A DNA stretch of 64,000 bases from Ruminococcus gauvreauii (GCF_025151995.1 NZ_CP102290.1:1612001-1676000); one strand, 5' to 3'. Shown: positions 35,207 to 43,862, counted from the first letter of the stretch. The notes: a model not told the origin generated them from the letters alone. Program-made: numbers and translations.

Positions 35207-36538
35207 TCATGCTTCTTTCAGCACGTTTATCATGTAATCAATCATCTCATTCGTCATGCCCGGATAGACGCCGATCCAGAATGTGTCCGTCATAATGCGG
35301 TCCGTCACCGTCAGTTCCTGCGGCACCCGGTAGCCCCGGCCCTCGGAACGCATCTGGTCAAAGCACGGATGCTTGATCAGATTGCCGGAAAACAGCATTC
35401 TCGTCTGAACGCCTTTCTTTTCTGCATACTGTACGACCGCATTGCGGTCCACGCCTTCCCTGCAGGTGATCAGAAAGCCAAACCAGCTCGGGTCGGAGTT
35501 CTCACACGCCTCCGGAAGAATGAACTTCTCCTGCACATCGGTAAGCCCCGCCTTCAGGCGTGCAAAATTTTCCTTTCTCCGTGCCACAAAGGACGGGAAT
35601 TTTTCCAGCTGTGCACAACCTACAGCCGCCTGCATGTCGGTCGCCTTCATATTATATCCAAAATGCGAGTACACATATTTATGATCATATCCGAGCGGAA
35701 GTTCTCCGTACTGCTTGTCAAACCGGTGTCCGCAGAGGTTGTCACAGCCTGACGGGCAGACACAGTCGCGCCCCCAGTCACGGAAAGAACGGACGATCTT
35801 GTGCAGCAGCGGATTGTCTGTGTACACGGCGCCCCCCTCTCCCATCGTCATATGATGCGGCGGATAGAAGCTGGACGTTCCGATATCACCGATCGTTCCG
35901 GTAAGTTTTGTCTCGCCATCGATCGTATAAGTGCTGCCGAGTGCGTCGCAGTTGTCCTCAATCAGCCAGAGTCCATGCGCATCGCAGAAAGATTTCACCG
36001 CTTTTAAGTCAAACGGATTGCCGAGTGTATGGGCAATCATCACCGCTTTGCTCCTGTCAGACACAGCCTCTTCCAGCTTTGTCACATCGATATTGTACTG
36101 AGGAATCGTCACATCCACGAATACCGGCACCGCACCGTACTGAATCACCGGAGCCACCGTCGTCGGGAATCCCGCCGCAACCGTGATGATCTCATCTCCC
36201 GGCTTTACCTGACGATCGCCGAGAAGCGGGGAGGTCAGCGCCATAAATGCCAGTAGATTGGCGGAAGAACCCGAGTTTACCAGGGAGCAGAACCGGATCC
36301 CCAGGTATCTGGCAAAATTCTCCTCAAACTCATCCGTATAGCGCCCGGATGTCAGCCAGAACTCCAGCGCACTGTCCACGAGATTCGTCATCTCTGTGCG
36401 GTCATAAACTCGGGAGGCATAAGGAATACGGTCTCCCTCCTCAAAACATTTCTTCTGGTTGTGATATTTATCACAGTAAGCGCCGACCATCTGCAGAATC
36501 GCATCTTTTGCTTCCTGCTCTGTCATATGTTCAAACAT
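35207..36538 (-). CDS. rfbH: CDP-6-deoxy-D-xylo-4-hexulose-3-dehydrase (RfbH/E1-like)
   Basis: A PLP and [2Fe-2S] enzyme that removes the C3 hydroxyl of CDP-4-keto-6-deoxyglucose on the way to 3,6-dideoxyhexoses. The 443-residue protein has the DegT/DnrJ fold. The residue that is Lys in normal aminotransferases is His in YPPHHMTMGEGGAVYT, a hallmark of this family. A Cys-x-Cys-x7-Cys set (about Cys262, 264, 272) with an upstream Cys in EDNC resembles the known iron-sulfur pattern. Start: the ATG at 36547 touches GGAGG directly, so the ATG at 36538 is preferred. The partner reductase (E3/AscD/RfbI) is not visible nearby. Confidence 0.92.
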   Translation of the reverse strand: MFEHMTEQEAKDAILQMVGAYCDKYHNQKKCFEEGDRIPYASRVYDRTEMTNLVDSALEFWLTSGRYTDEFEENFARYLGIRFCSLVNSGSSANLLAFMALTSPLLGDRQVKPGDEIITVAAGFPTTVAPVIQYGAVPVFVDVTIPQYNIDVTKLEEAVSDRSKAVMIAHTLGNPFDLKAVKSFCDAHGLWLIEDNCDALGSTYTIDGETKLTGTIGDIGTSSFYPPHHMTMGEGGAVYTDNPLLHKIVRSFRDWGRDCVCPSGCDNLCGHRFDKQYGELPLGYDHKYVYSHFGYNMKATDMQAAVGCAQLEKFPSFVARRKENFARLKAGLTDVQEKFILPEACENSDPSWFGFLITCREGVDRNAVVQYAEKKGVQTRMLFSGNLIKHPCFDQMRSEGRGYRVPQELTVTDRIMTDTFWIGVYPGMTNEMIDYMINVLKEA

Positions 36539-36591
36539 CTCTTTCATCCTCCGTTTCTATAAATTCCTATATTTTTCCGCCGTCTGAACTG

Positions 36592-37638
36592 TTACATAAA
36601 TTCTTTAATCTGCGCATCCATGCAGGTACAGACATCTTTTCCTCCCAGATAGGCCCTGGACCATTCTACCGTCTTCTCAATAGCTTCCCTCACGTGCCAG
36701 CGCGGTTTCCAGCCAAAGACATGCTTCATCCTTGAGCAGTCCAGCTTCAGAAAATTCGCCTCGTGCGGTCCGTCCTCCGACTGGCTGATCCATGTCTGTC
36801 CGTCTCCCCACGCCTCGCAGAACATATCCACCAGCTCGCCGGTCGTCACGCAGTCCTCATCATCCGGTCCCACATTATAGTATCCTGCAAAGCGGCTGTC
36901 CTCATACTGTCTCCTGGCAATCAGAAGATATGCATTCAGAGGCTCCAGCACATGCTGAAACGGTCTCGTGGAGAATGGGTTCCGAACCCTGATCGGCTCT
37001 TTTCTGGCCGCTGCACGGATGCAGTCGGGAATAATGCGGTCGTTCGCGAAGTCTCCGCCCCCGATCACATTTCCGGCACGTGCGGTGGAGATGGCCGTCT
37101 GACCGTCCGCAAAGAAGGAGCTACGGTAACTGTGCGTCACCAGCTCCGAACAGGATTTGCTGTTGGAATAGGGGTCAAAGCCGTCCAGCGCATCCGTCTC
37201 CCTGTATCCCCACTCCCACTCATGGTTATGATACACTTTATCTGTCGTAACATTCAAAAAGGAACGCACACTGCCACACTGCCGCACACATTCCAGAATA
37301 TTGACTGTCCCCATTACGTTTGTCTCATACGTGTAGACGGGATTCTTATAGGAATCCCGCACGATCGGCTGTGCCGCCAGATGGAGCACAATCTCCGGCC
37401 GCACCGTATTCATTACCTCCGACAGATGATGAAAGTCCCGGATATCTCCGTTCACCGACTCCATCTGCTGTTCTATACCGCAAACAGAAAAAAGATTCGG
37501 CTGGGTCGGCGGTTCCAGGGAATACCCCGTCACCCGTGCACCCGCACCGGTCAGCATACGGCACAGCCAGCTCCCCTTGAAACCGGTATGTCCCGTAACC
37601 AATACCTTTTTTCCTCTGTAAAAATTCAAATCCACCAT
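36592..37638 (-). CDS. rfbG: CDP-glucose 4,6-dehydratase
   Basis: An NAD-dependent SDR that converts CDP-glucose to CDP-4-keto-6-deoxyglucose. The 348-residue protein has FYRGKKVLVTGHTGFKGSW (nucleotide site), the VTTDKVY block and the catalytic DPYSNSKSCSELV (YxxxK), all characteristic of RfbG. Its ATG overlaps the rfbF stop by one base (TGATG), so the two are translationally coupled. Confidence 0.95.
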   Translation of the reverse strand: MVDLNFYRGKKVLVTGHTGFKGSWLCRMLTGAGARVTGYSLEPPTQPNLFSVCGIEQQMESVNGDIRDFHHLSEVMNTVRPEIVLHLAAQPIVRDSYKNPVYTYETNVMGTVNILECVRQCGSVRSFLNVTTDKVYHNHEWEWGYRETDALDGFDPYSNSKSCSELVTHSYRSSFFADGQTAISTARAGNVIGGGDFANDRIIPDCIRAAARKEPIRVRNPFSTRPFQHVLEPLNAYLLIARRQYEDSRFAGYYNVGPDDEDCVTTGELVDMFCEAWGDGQTWISQSEDGPHEANFLKLDCSRMKHVFGWKPRWHVREAIEKTVEWSRAYLGGKDVCTCMDAQIKEFM

Positions 37639-38414
37639 CACTTCCACACCTTCCAGGGCGCCCGTCCGGACAGCCACATCTCCTCAAGTTTTTCTTTCTC
37701 GCGCATCGTATCCATGCACTGCCAGAAACCGCTGTGCCGGTACGCATTCAGCTGAGAGCGGCGGGCAGCCTCCTCCAGCGGATACCGCTCAAATACCGTC
37801 TCATCCCCCTCGATCAGGTCTATCATCTCAGGCTCCAGTACCATGAAACCGGCATTGATCCAGCCGCCGTCCTCTTTTTTCTTTTCCTTGAAATTCGTGA
37901 TCGTCCCGTCTTCCAGGATATCCAGCACGCCAAAACGGCCGTCCGGCTGCGCCGACGTGATCGTTGCCATTTTTCTGTGTGTATGATGAAATTTTACAAG
38001 CTCAGCAATGTTGACGTCCGACACACCGTCCCCGTAGGTCAGCAGAAATGTGTCCTCCTCCAGATATTCACGAATCCTCTTAATACGTCCCCCTGTCATC
38101 GTCATAAGCCCCGTATCAATCAGTGTCACCTTCCAGGGTTCGGATATATTATTATGTACGATCATCTTATTTTCTTTTGTAAAATCAAATGTGATATCGC
38201 TGTTGTGCAGATAATAATCCGCGAACCACTCTTTGATCACATGCTGCTTATACCCGCAGCAAATGATAAATTCATTGTAGCCGTAGTAAGAGTACAGCTT
38301 CATAATATGCCATAAAATCGGTTTTTCACCGATCTCAATCATCGGTTTAGGCTTCAGGTGGCTTTCTTCGCTGATTCTCGTCCCGAATCCGCCTGCCAGA
38401 ATTACAACTTTCAT
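37638..38414 (-). CDS. rfbF: Glucose-1-phosphate cytidylyltransferase
   Basis: Makes CDP-glucose from CTP and glucose-1-phosphate, the entry step to CDP-dideoxysugars. The 258-residue enzyme begins with the nucleotidyltransferase signature MKVVILAGGFGTRI..., then HLKPKPMIEIGEKPILWHIMKLYSYYGYNEFIICCGYK, and has LTYGDGVSDVN and the WQCMDTMREKEKLEEMW C-terminal block diagnostic for RfbF. TGGAGAA precedes the ATG. It is the first gene of the polysaccharide operon; the region immediately upstream holds only the repeats described separately. Confidence 0.95.
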   Translation of the reverse strand: MKVVILAGGFGTRISEESHLKPKPMIEIGEKPILWHIMKLYSYYGYNEFIICCGYKQHVIKEWFADYYLHNSDITFDFTKENKMIVHNNISEPWKVTLIDTGLMTMTGGRIKRIREYLEEDTFLLTYGDGVSDVNIAELVKFHHTHRKMATITSAQPDGRFGVLDILEDGTITNFKEKKKEDGGWINAGFMVLEPEMIDLIEGDETVFERYPLEEAARRSQLNAYRHSGFWQCMDTMREKEKLEEMWLSGRAPWKVWK

Positions 38415-38461
38415 TCGTTCTCCATTCCAACTTTTGTGATTTTATTCATACTGAAATGCCA

Positions 38462-38520
38462 GGGTCCCAAGGTAAAAGGTCGTTCATGCTTGCATGATAA
38501 GGCATTTTACCTTGGGACCC
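38462..38520. repeat. Perfect 16-bp inverted repeat upstream of rfbF
   Basis: GGGTCCCAAGGTAAAA (38462-38477) and its exact complement (38505-38520) flank 27 bases that contain a smaller CATGC-TT-GCATG palindrome. There is no T-run on either side. It lies in the leader/promoter zone of rfbF, about 50 bases before its start. Confidence 0.75.
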
Positions 38521-38567
38521 GCCAAACATGAGGAAGCAGCGATTTACACAGTAAATCAGCGAATTCC

Positions 38568-38698
38568 GAATGTTTGCAGGGTGCTGAGTGCCAGTGGCAC
38601 TCGTTTAGCACCGACCGCAGCAGAGCGGAGATGTGGGAGCGCCTTGTGCGAAGCAATCCGTGGCATCAGTGGGGGGCAAAATGCTTTTTGACCCCAAC
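38568..38698 (+). repeat. Dispersed 131-bp structured repeat, copy 1
   Basis: Sequence from GAATGTTTGCAGGGTGCTGAG to GACCCCAAC matches 44123-44254 at nearly every base. It contains a nested stem (GTGCT-AGTGCCA / TGGCACT-AGCAC) and ends in a GGGG-AAAA / TTTT-CCCC hairpin. No protein frame is shared by the two copies, so it is likely a non-coding element or RNA. The rest of the 330-base gap between rfbF and the Nudix gene has no other feature that I can see. Confidence 0.8.
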
Positions 38699-38745
38699 AT
38701 CATACTGTTACTATACTACAAAATGAGCCTCAAGAAAATGGTTTT

Positions 38746-39288
38746 CTATGATTGTTTCAGCATCCGAAGCTCCTCCAAGGCAATACAATTGGGGATTTCG
38801 TTCTCCCGCACTGCCCGGACGCATCTCTCATATTCCATCCAGCAGACGGAATCCACCTCTTCCGCCTGCAGGCACAGATCACTGAGGTCAACGTTTCTCC
38901 ACAGCAGATAGACCCTGCTGACCTGATTGTCCCGGAATATATGACCGTGAAAGGTCTCCTGCCACCGAACCCGGCGAAGTCCTTTGTCAATGAGCTCTGC
39001 GGCCCCTGCACAAATTCCCAGTTCCTCTTTAAGCTCGCGAAGCGCAGACTCCAGATATCCCATACCGGCAGGGATATGTCCGGCCGAGGAGATATCGTAA
39101 CAGCCCGGATGTGAATCTTTATTCATACTTCGTTTCTGAAGCAGCAGTTCCATTTTATGATCCTGATTCTCTCTTGCAATCCACACGTGTGACGTGCGGT
39201 GCAGATCTCCGTCCCTGTGAACAGCATTTCGTTCTTTTGTAACACCCGTAGGAAGCCCGTCTTCCGTCACGATATCCAGATACTCCAT
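38746..39288 (-). CDS. Nudix hydrolase (IPP-isomerase-like subgroup)
   Basis: A 180-residue cytoplasmic Nudix protein. MEYLDIVTEDGLPTGVTKERNAVHRDGDLHRTSHVWI is the opening typical of the subgroup that resembles isopentenyl-diphosphate isomerase. The Nudix box reads GHIPAGMGYLESALRELKEELGI. The REL-KEELGI part is intact, but the Glu that normally follows AG is Met. The ATG at 39288 has AGGAGG upstream; longer N-terminal extensions have no site. The substrate is unknown. The 3' end has no clear terminator. Confidence 0.88.
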   Translation of the reverse strand: MEYLDIVTEDGLPTGVTKERNAVHRDGDLHRTSHVWIARENQDHKMELLLQKRSMNKDSHPGCYDISSAGHIPAGMGYLESALRELKEELGICAGAAELIDKGLRRVRWQETFHGHIFRDNQVSRVYLLWRNVDLSDLCLQAEEVDSVCWMEYERCVRAVRENEIPNCIALEELRMLKQS

Positions 39289-39380
39289 CTTCTTTATCCT
39301 CCTGCCGATCGTTTTTTCTATCCTATCACCAAAAAGCAGAAAGGACAACTGGATCAGGCCGTCTTCTTCTTGTACCCGCA

Positions 39381-39409
39381 TTGTTTTTAAAGTAAAATAA
39401 ACTTAGATA
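39381..39409 (+). promoter_or_regulatory. Promoter left behind by an IS insertion
   Basis: TTGTTT (39381-39386), 17-base spacer, TAGATA (39404-39409) on the plus strand, immediately before the 12-base repeat that marks the left edge of the IS. Joined to the matching repeat at 41173, it would lie directly upstream of the amidohydrolase ribosome site. Confidence 0.5.
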
Positions 39410-39418
39410 AAAACTTCC

Positions 39419-41172
39419 TAGGTAATTGCGAAACAAGTTCGTAATCTTGATTCCAAACAGGGTAGAATTGCTGCATTGCAGCAATTCTAAGATAAAAGTT
39501 ACAGTTTTCATAAAATAGGCGCACTTAATAAAGCTATGAAACTATTAAGTTGGTAAGACCTACGCAATGAGCGGTTTGATACTTCGTATAAATTGATGTT
39601 GATGTATTTTGTCAGCTAGCACGACTGAAATAAGTTGTGTTATTCCTGAAAGAATAAGGTCTGCATGAAGTGTCCTTTCGTTTTGAGTCTTACGACCAGC
39701 AAGTCCAAAGCAGTCTTTGAAGTGATTTATGGAACGTTCGACTGTTGTACGGATTTTATATATTGAATCCCATTCGGCAGTACCACGAAGTGTACCAGGA
39801 TAGGCACGAAGATCTTTTTCGGGATAAATGTATATCATGCGGCCGCATTTGGAATTCGTGCAAGGACTATCACAAGTACATTTACGATGTGATTTTTGCG
39901 TTTCAGGATTATAATCCCAAATCATTTTAGGACATACGAACTTGTATCTTGGAACCCCGCTGCGGAGTTTGGAGATACATTCATATTTCATTGGGAGTGT
40001 TTCATCTTTTGGACAGCAAGGGATGCCATCTTCATTGATTTTGTAATCAACATTTTCAAGATGAGATCTTGAATTTAAGGGAATATATGCAGCCTTAAAG
40101 TGTTTGTCCCCGCCAAATGTATCACCGGTGAGAAGCGATTTATATAATCCTACAGAATCAAAAGCAGCATCACCAAGAAAAGTTTTTGGATTTATCAGAG
40201 GATGCGCCTTGAAGAAGTCCTGCAGCATTGGAATGAGGAGCCTTGCATCATGAATGGATTTATCTTCATCAGGAGAATCAGATTTCTTGTTTGGAACAAG
40301 TTCAGGATGGGCCAATAAAAAGTCCTTATTGTAAAACTCAAGATGACGGACAATGCCCAGACCATTTGTGACAATACCGATCTTATAAGCGTAGCAGAAA
40401 TGACCATCGACATAAAGCTGCTTGATTTGAACATTAGAAGCACAATGAGCTGGCATAGATCCATAAGCAGCCTTGTAAGGGTCAAAGTTAGAATCAAAGT
40501 GATTTGCTTTTGCATAGGCTTTTAGCTGTTTGATGATTCGGTTAGCAAACTTTGGATTATTTTCAGTTACCCATGCTTCGATTCCAGAAGAATCAAAAAT
40601 GGTCATGTTGGCTTTTTCAAAATCAATTGCTTGGCAGATAGGTTCGGTAACATCAACAAGGTTATTGAAAACTAATTGTAAGTCCGAAAGAAAGACTTGT
40701 TTAAAACGAGTGATTTTAGATGCATCAGGAACTTTGGTAAAGCCACAGAACTCACGAAGATGTCTGGAATACTTGAGAAAAACAAGAAGTAAGGAATCAG
40801 TCGGAATTGAAAAAATCCGCTGAATAATAAGTGCCCATAAAAAGGCATGCAAAGGGTATTTACGGGATCTACCCGTTGATGCATAGAAGTGATTCCGGAA
40901 GGAATCGGGAATAATTTCATCAAGATCGATGTTTGATTGAAGAAGTGACAGAAACTCAGGCTTGTCAGATTCATAAATTTCCTGACAATCTGAAAAAACA
41001 TCTGCCAATGAAAGCTGATTACATGGTATAATAGCCATAAGATAACTCCTTTCAGGGTTTTGTTTAATTGTTTCTCGACAATTCAATTATAACATACCTG
41101 TGAGGAGTTATTCCATTTTAAACAGTAAAAAAGCCTGCAAAATCAAGGCTTATGGCGTTTTGCAAACGCCTA
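39419..41172 (-). mobile_element. IS1182-like insertion sequence, 1754 bp
   Basis: The element is flanked by an exact 12-bp direct repeat ATAAAAACTTCC (39407-39418 and 41173-41184), a likely target duplication. Its ends are imperfect inverted repeats: TAGGTAATTGCGAAAC on the left and TAGGCGTTTGCAAAAC on the right (complement), 12 of 16 identical, with TAA...TTGATT further in. It encodes one transposase. The right end contains nested hairpins, and the transposase is transcribed leftward. Confidence 0.75.
39560..41038 (-). CDS. DDE transposase, IS1182-like
   Basis: A 492-residue transposase. The N-terminal part (about 60-110, RKYPLHAFLWALIIQRIFSIP) is the DUF772-like domain of IS1182/IS5 relatives. 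The DDE catalytic region is suggested by IFDSSGIEAWV, FLGDAAFDS and TVERSINHFKDCFGL. A Cys-rich insert (CPKDETLPM...CTCDSPCTNSKCG) is present before the last catalytic block. The ATG at 41038 follows AAAGGAG, and an earlier Met 16 codons upstream has none. The frame looks intact. Confidence 0.85.
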   Translation of the reverse strand: MAIIPCNQLSLADVFSDCQEIYESDKPEFLSLLQSNIDLDEIIPDSFRNHFYASTGRSRKYPLHAFLWALIIQRIFSIPTDSLLLVFLKYSRHLREFCGFTKVPDASKITRFKQVFLSDLQLVFNNLVDVTEPICQAIDFEKANMTIFDSSGIEAWVTENNPKFANRIIKQLKAYAKANHFDSNFDPYKAAYGSMPAHCASNVQIKQLYVDGHFCYAYKIGIVTNGLGIVRHLEFYNKDFLLAHPELVPNKKSDSPDEDKSIHDARLLIPMLQDFFKAHPLINPKTFLGDAAFDSVGLYKSLLTGDTFGGDKHFKAAYIPLNSRSHLENVDYKINEDGIPCCPKDETLPMKYECISKLRSGVPRYKFVCPKMIWDYNPETQKSHRKCTCDSPCTNSKCGRMIYIYPEKDLRAYPGTLRGTAEWDSIYKIRTTVERSINHFKDCFGLAGRKTQNERTLHADLILSGITQLISVVLADKIHQHQFIRSIKPLIA

Positions 41173-41201
41173 ATAAAAACTTCCGAAAGCGAGGAGATAC
41201 C

Positions 41202-42764
41202 ATGATCTGTTATGAAGGTACGATTATAACCTGTAACGAAAACAATGCCATAGCCGGCTATCTGGTGGAGGACGGCGGAAAAATTCTGTATGCAGGTGAT
41301 ACACTTCCGGCACAGTATCAGGCCTGCAGGCGCATTTCCCTGGGAAACCAGGCTCTTTTGCCCGCATTCGTGGATACGCATCAGCATTTTGCCAGTTTCG
41401 CCACCTTCCATGCAGGTCTTAATGTCATGGACGCCGAATCTAATCAGGAGATCGCCGATATGATTGCCTCTTTTTTAAAAACCTGTAAGAATAAGACGCT
41501 GATCGCATTCGGCGCGTCCCCCTGTTCTGTACGGGAAGGACGCCTGATCAGCAGAGCCAAACTGGATAAAGTCTGCCCGGATAAGCCGGCGATGGTCGTG
41601 AAATATGACGGGCATGCCTGCATTATCAATTCTCTGCTACTGAAAAAACTTCAGAAGAAGCTTGCAGGGCTGCGCGGTTACCATCCCGATACCGGTGAGA
41701 TGAACCAGGAGGCCTTTTTCGCCGTCTCCAACTATATTACCAATTCTCTGTCCATCGTTGAACTCGTGCAAAATATGCAGCGTGCCATGGACTATATGGC
41801 ATCCGTCGGAATCGGCACGGTGCATTCTGTCAGTGGTGTGGGCTTTCCGTTAAATCTCGATATTTCACTGGAAAAGTGGATGGCTGCCAGCGCTCAGAGC
41901 GGTTTCCAGCTGCGCATTTTCCCCCAGTCCATGGACATCCGCACGGCTCTTCGACGAAAGCTGCCCCGGATCGGCGGATGTTTTTCCAATGCCCTGGACG
42001 GCTGTTTCGGTTCGCGTGACGCGGCATTGCTGAAACCGTATGAGGGCAGCAGTTCTAAAGGCGTTTTGTACTACAGTGACGCTCAGGTCGCTGACTTCTG
42101 TAAGGCAGCCAACCGGGCCGGTCTGCAGATCGAACTCCATGCGATCGGTGACGCCGCTTTCGAACAGGCTGCCCGTTCGATAAAAGCCGCTCTGGATGAT
42201 TATCCCCGCACGGATCATCGGCACGGGATCATCCACGCCTGCCTGCCGACAGCTGAAGGTCTGGAAGTCTGCAGAGAATATCAGATTCAGCTTCCCGTGC
42301 AGACGGCATTTACCGACTGGAAGCAGGAGCCGGATTCTTATCTGGAAAGCATTCTCGGCAGCAGAAGTTCCATGCTGAATCCGCTTCAGACGATGTGGAA
42401 CAAGGGTCTTATTCTCTCTGCGGGGTCCGATGCTCCCTGCACTGCCCCCAACCCGATTGCATGGATTCATAAAGCCTGCAATCATTCCAATCCCAGTCAG
42501 GCGCTTACTCTTGACCAGGCGCTTCGCATGTGTACTTATAACGGTGCCTGGGCCACCTTCGATGAGAAGCTGCGCGGAAGTCTGGAAGCGGGCAAACTCG
42601 CCGACATGGTGCTGCTTTCCGCAAATCCCTATGAGGTTCCCAGAGAGCGTCTGCAGGAGATTCAGGTCAGACGCCTGTATCTTCAGGGCCGTCCTTACCA
42701 ACAGCAGAGCCGGTCTGCCGCCGGCGCTTTGTTAACCGGTATTTTTTCGCGCAATGCCAAATAA
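41202..42764 (+). CDS. YtcJ-like amidohydrolase
   Basis: A metal-dependent hydrolase of the amidohydrolase superfamily, 520 residues. The metal-binding HxH is DTHQHFA, with further blocks KYDGHA, SNALDGCFGSRDAALLKPY, IELHAIGDAA and LSAGSDAPC, which match the YtcJ/NfdA group of unspecified amide or ester hydrolases. The N- and C-terminal segments form the usual small beta-sandwich. The start has GAGGAG five bases upstream. Its native promoter seems separated from it by the IS element, so expression would depend on the IS end. The next gene faces it across a terminator. Confidence 0.85.
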   Translation: MICYEGTIITCNENNAIAGYLVEDGGKILYAGDTLPAQYQACRRISLGNQALLPAFVDTHQHFASFATFHAGLNVMDAESNQEIADMIASFLKTCKNKTLIAFGASPCSVREGRLISRAKLDKVCPDKPAMVVKYDGHACIINSLLLKKLQKKLAGLRGYHPDTGEMNQEAFFAVSNYITNSLSIVELVQNMQRAMDYMASVGIGTVHSVSGVGFPLNLDISLEKWMAASAQSGFQLRIFPQSMDIRTALRRKLPRIGGCFSNALDGCFGSRDAALLKPYEGSSSKGVLYYSDAQVADFCKAANRAGLQIELHAIGDAAFEQAARSIKAALDDYPRTDHRHGIIHACLPTAEGLEVCREYQIQLPVQTAFTDWKQEPDSYLESILGSRSSMLNPLQTMWNKGLILSAGSDAPCTAPNPIAWIHKACNHSNPSQALTLDQALRMCTYNGAWATFDEKLRGSLEAGKLADMVLLSANPYEVPRERLQEIQVRRLYLQGRPYQQQSRSAAGALLTGIFSRNAK

Positions 42765-42832
42765 TATGGTAAGTTCACAGACAGAGATATTCTGAGGCAT
42801 TTGCTATCCCTCCATTTGGGCTTCGAAAAAAG

Positions 42833-42871
42833 AAAGGCAAACTGTCATACGATGTTGACAATTTGCCTTTT
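42833..42871. terminator. Bidirectional terminator
   Basis: AAAGGCAAA-TGTCA and TGACA-TTTGCCTTT form a stem with a T-run on the plus strand and A-rich start on the minus strand, between the amidohydrolase and the Rpn-like gene. Confidence 0.82.
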
Positions 42872-42880
42872 TTGTTTTTA

Positions 42881-43821
42881 TCAGCATTTCATCCGGCTGA
42901 CCAGCTGATCATAATAGTGACTGTCCCTGGAAGCCTTCTCCAAATCTTCATATCGCTTCTCACTGAGCATCTGTTGTAACAAATTCTGGAGTAACTGCCT
43001 TTCTTCTTTTCTACCTTCTTCTCTTGCTTCCTCCTGCATTATTTTTAAAGCATAACACATATTGACCCCTCCTTCCTGATTGCGAAATCCCTTATCAACA
43101 TTTCTCAATTCCCTGATATCGGCATTTACACGAAGTACATCGTAAGCATCCTCACGAAGATCTGAAAAACCTTCCTGATGCGCTGCTACAAAGGATTTCA
43201 GTCTTTTTGGATCCTTTGTATTTTGCAGAAACCCAAACACCAGGCCTAAATCCGTCCGAAACCTCTCCAGATTTTTATACCTTGTAACCTCCAGAATATG
43301 CAACGGATAATCTGCCACCGCAGTTTTTACTTCTGGAGGATATCCTGAAAAATCCAGCAAATCATGAAGCCTTCTGGCTCCATCCCATCGTTCGCCAAAG
43401 TATAACACCAGAGTCATCGTCGGTATCAGGCGATCATTTTTTGAAAATCGAGACAAATACTCCGCACCCTGCAGGTCTTTTTTTCCCGATGCTCTTTTCC
43501 TATCTTTCGAAGCTGCCTGCTATATTCAGCGGTATCATACTCCATCACCCTCACTGGCATGGCATAATGAACTTCACTTTGTTCCTCCACCCCCACAACA
43601 ATAAACCGCATACCACAGGCTACCTTTTGTAAAATATCCCGACTCTTATATGAGGTTTTTATATTCCCATCATGTTTGCCCAAGCTCCGGACCTCTCCGG
43701 TCATTTCATTAACATCTTCCGGCCGAATTACTTCACGTCCGCCAAAATAAAAAGCATTGATCAGGTCCGCAAATCTGCTTTTATCTTCTAGATAAATCTT
43801 TTCCACAATATCCTTCCTCAT
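42881..43821 (-). pseudogene. Rpn/YhgA-type recombination-promoting nuclease, split by a -1 frameshift
   Basis: Two overlapping frames (43821-43426 and 43456-42881) together make one protein of about 313 residues of the PD-(D/E)XK nuclease family (Rpn, formerly called putative transposase). The upstream part has KDIVEKIYLEDKSRFADLINAFYFGG. The downstream part has SRFSKNDRLIPTMTLVLYFGERWDG and a Glu/Lys-rich C-terminal helix. Continuity is restored if the ribosome shifts -1 at A AAA AAG (43483-43477), giving EKKDLQGAEYLSRFSKND. Either this is programmed frameshifting, a phase-variable homopolymer (seven A instead of eight), an assembly error, or true decay. It has its own consensus promoter and GGAGG before the ATG at 43821. 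Confidence 0.75.
43477..43483 (-). other. Candidate -1 frameshift slippery heptamer
   Basis: On the minus strand the upstream frame reads GAA AAA AAG, so A AAA AAG lies exactly in the phase needed for bacterial -1 slippage. An AGGA-type sequence occurs about 13 bases upstream, and a CCTGCAGG palindrome follows. Confidence 0.5.
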
Positions 43822-43862
43822 GCATCCTCCATAATATCAAATGCACACTTGTACTTTATATT

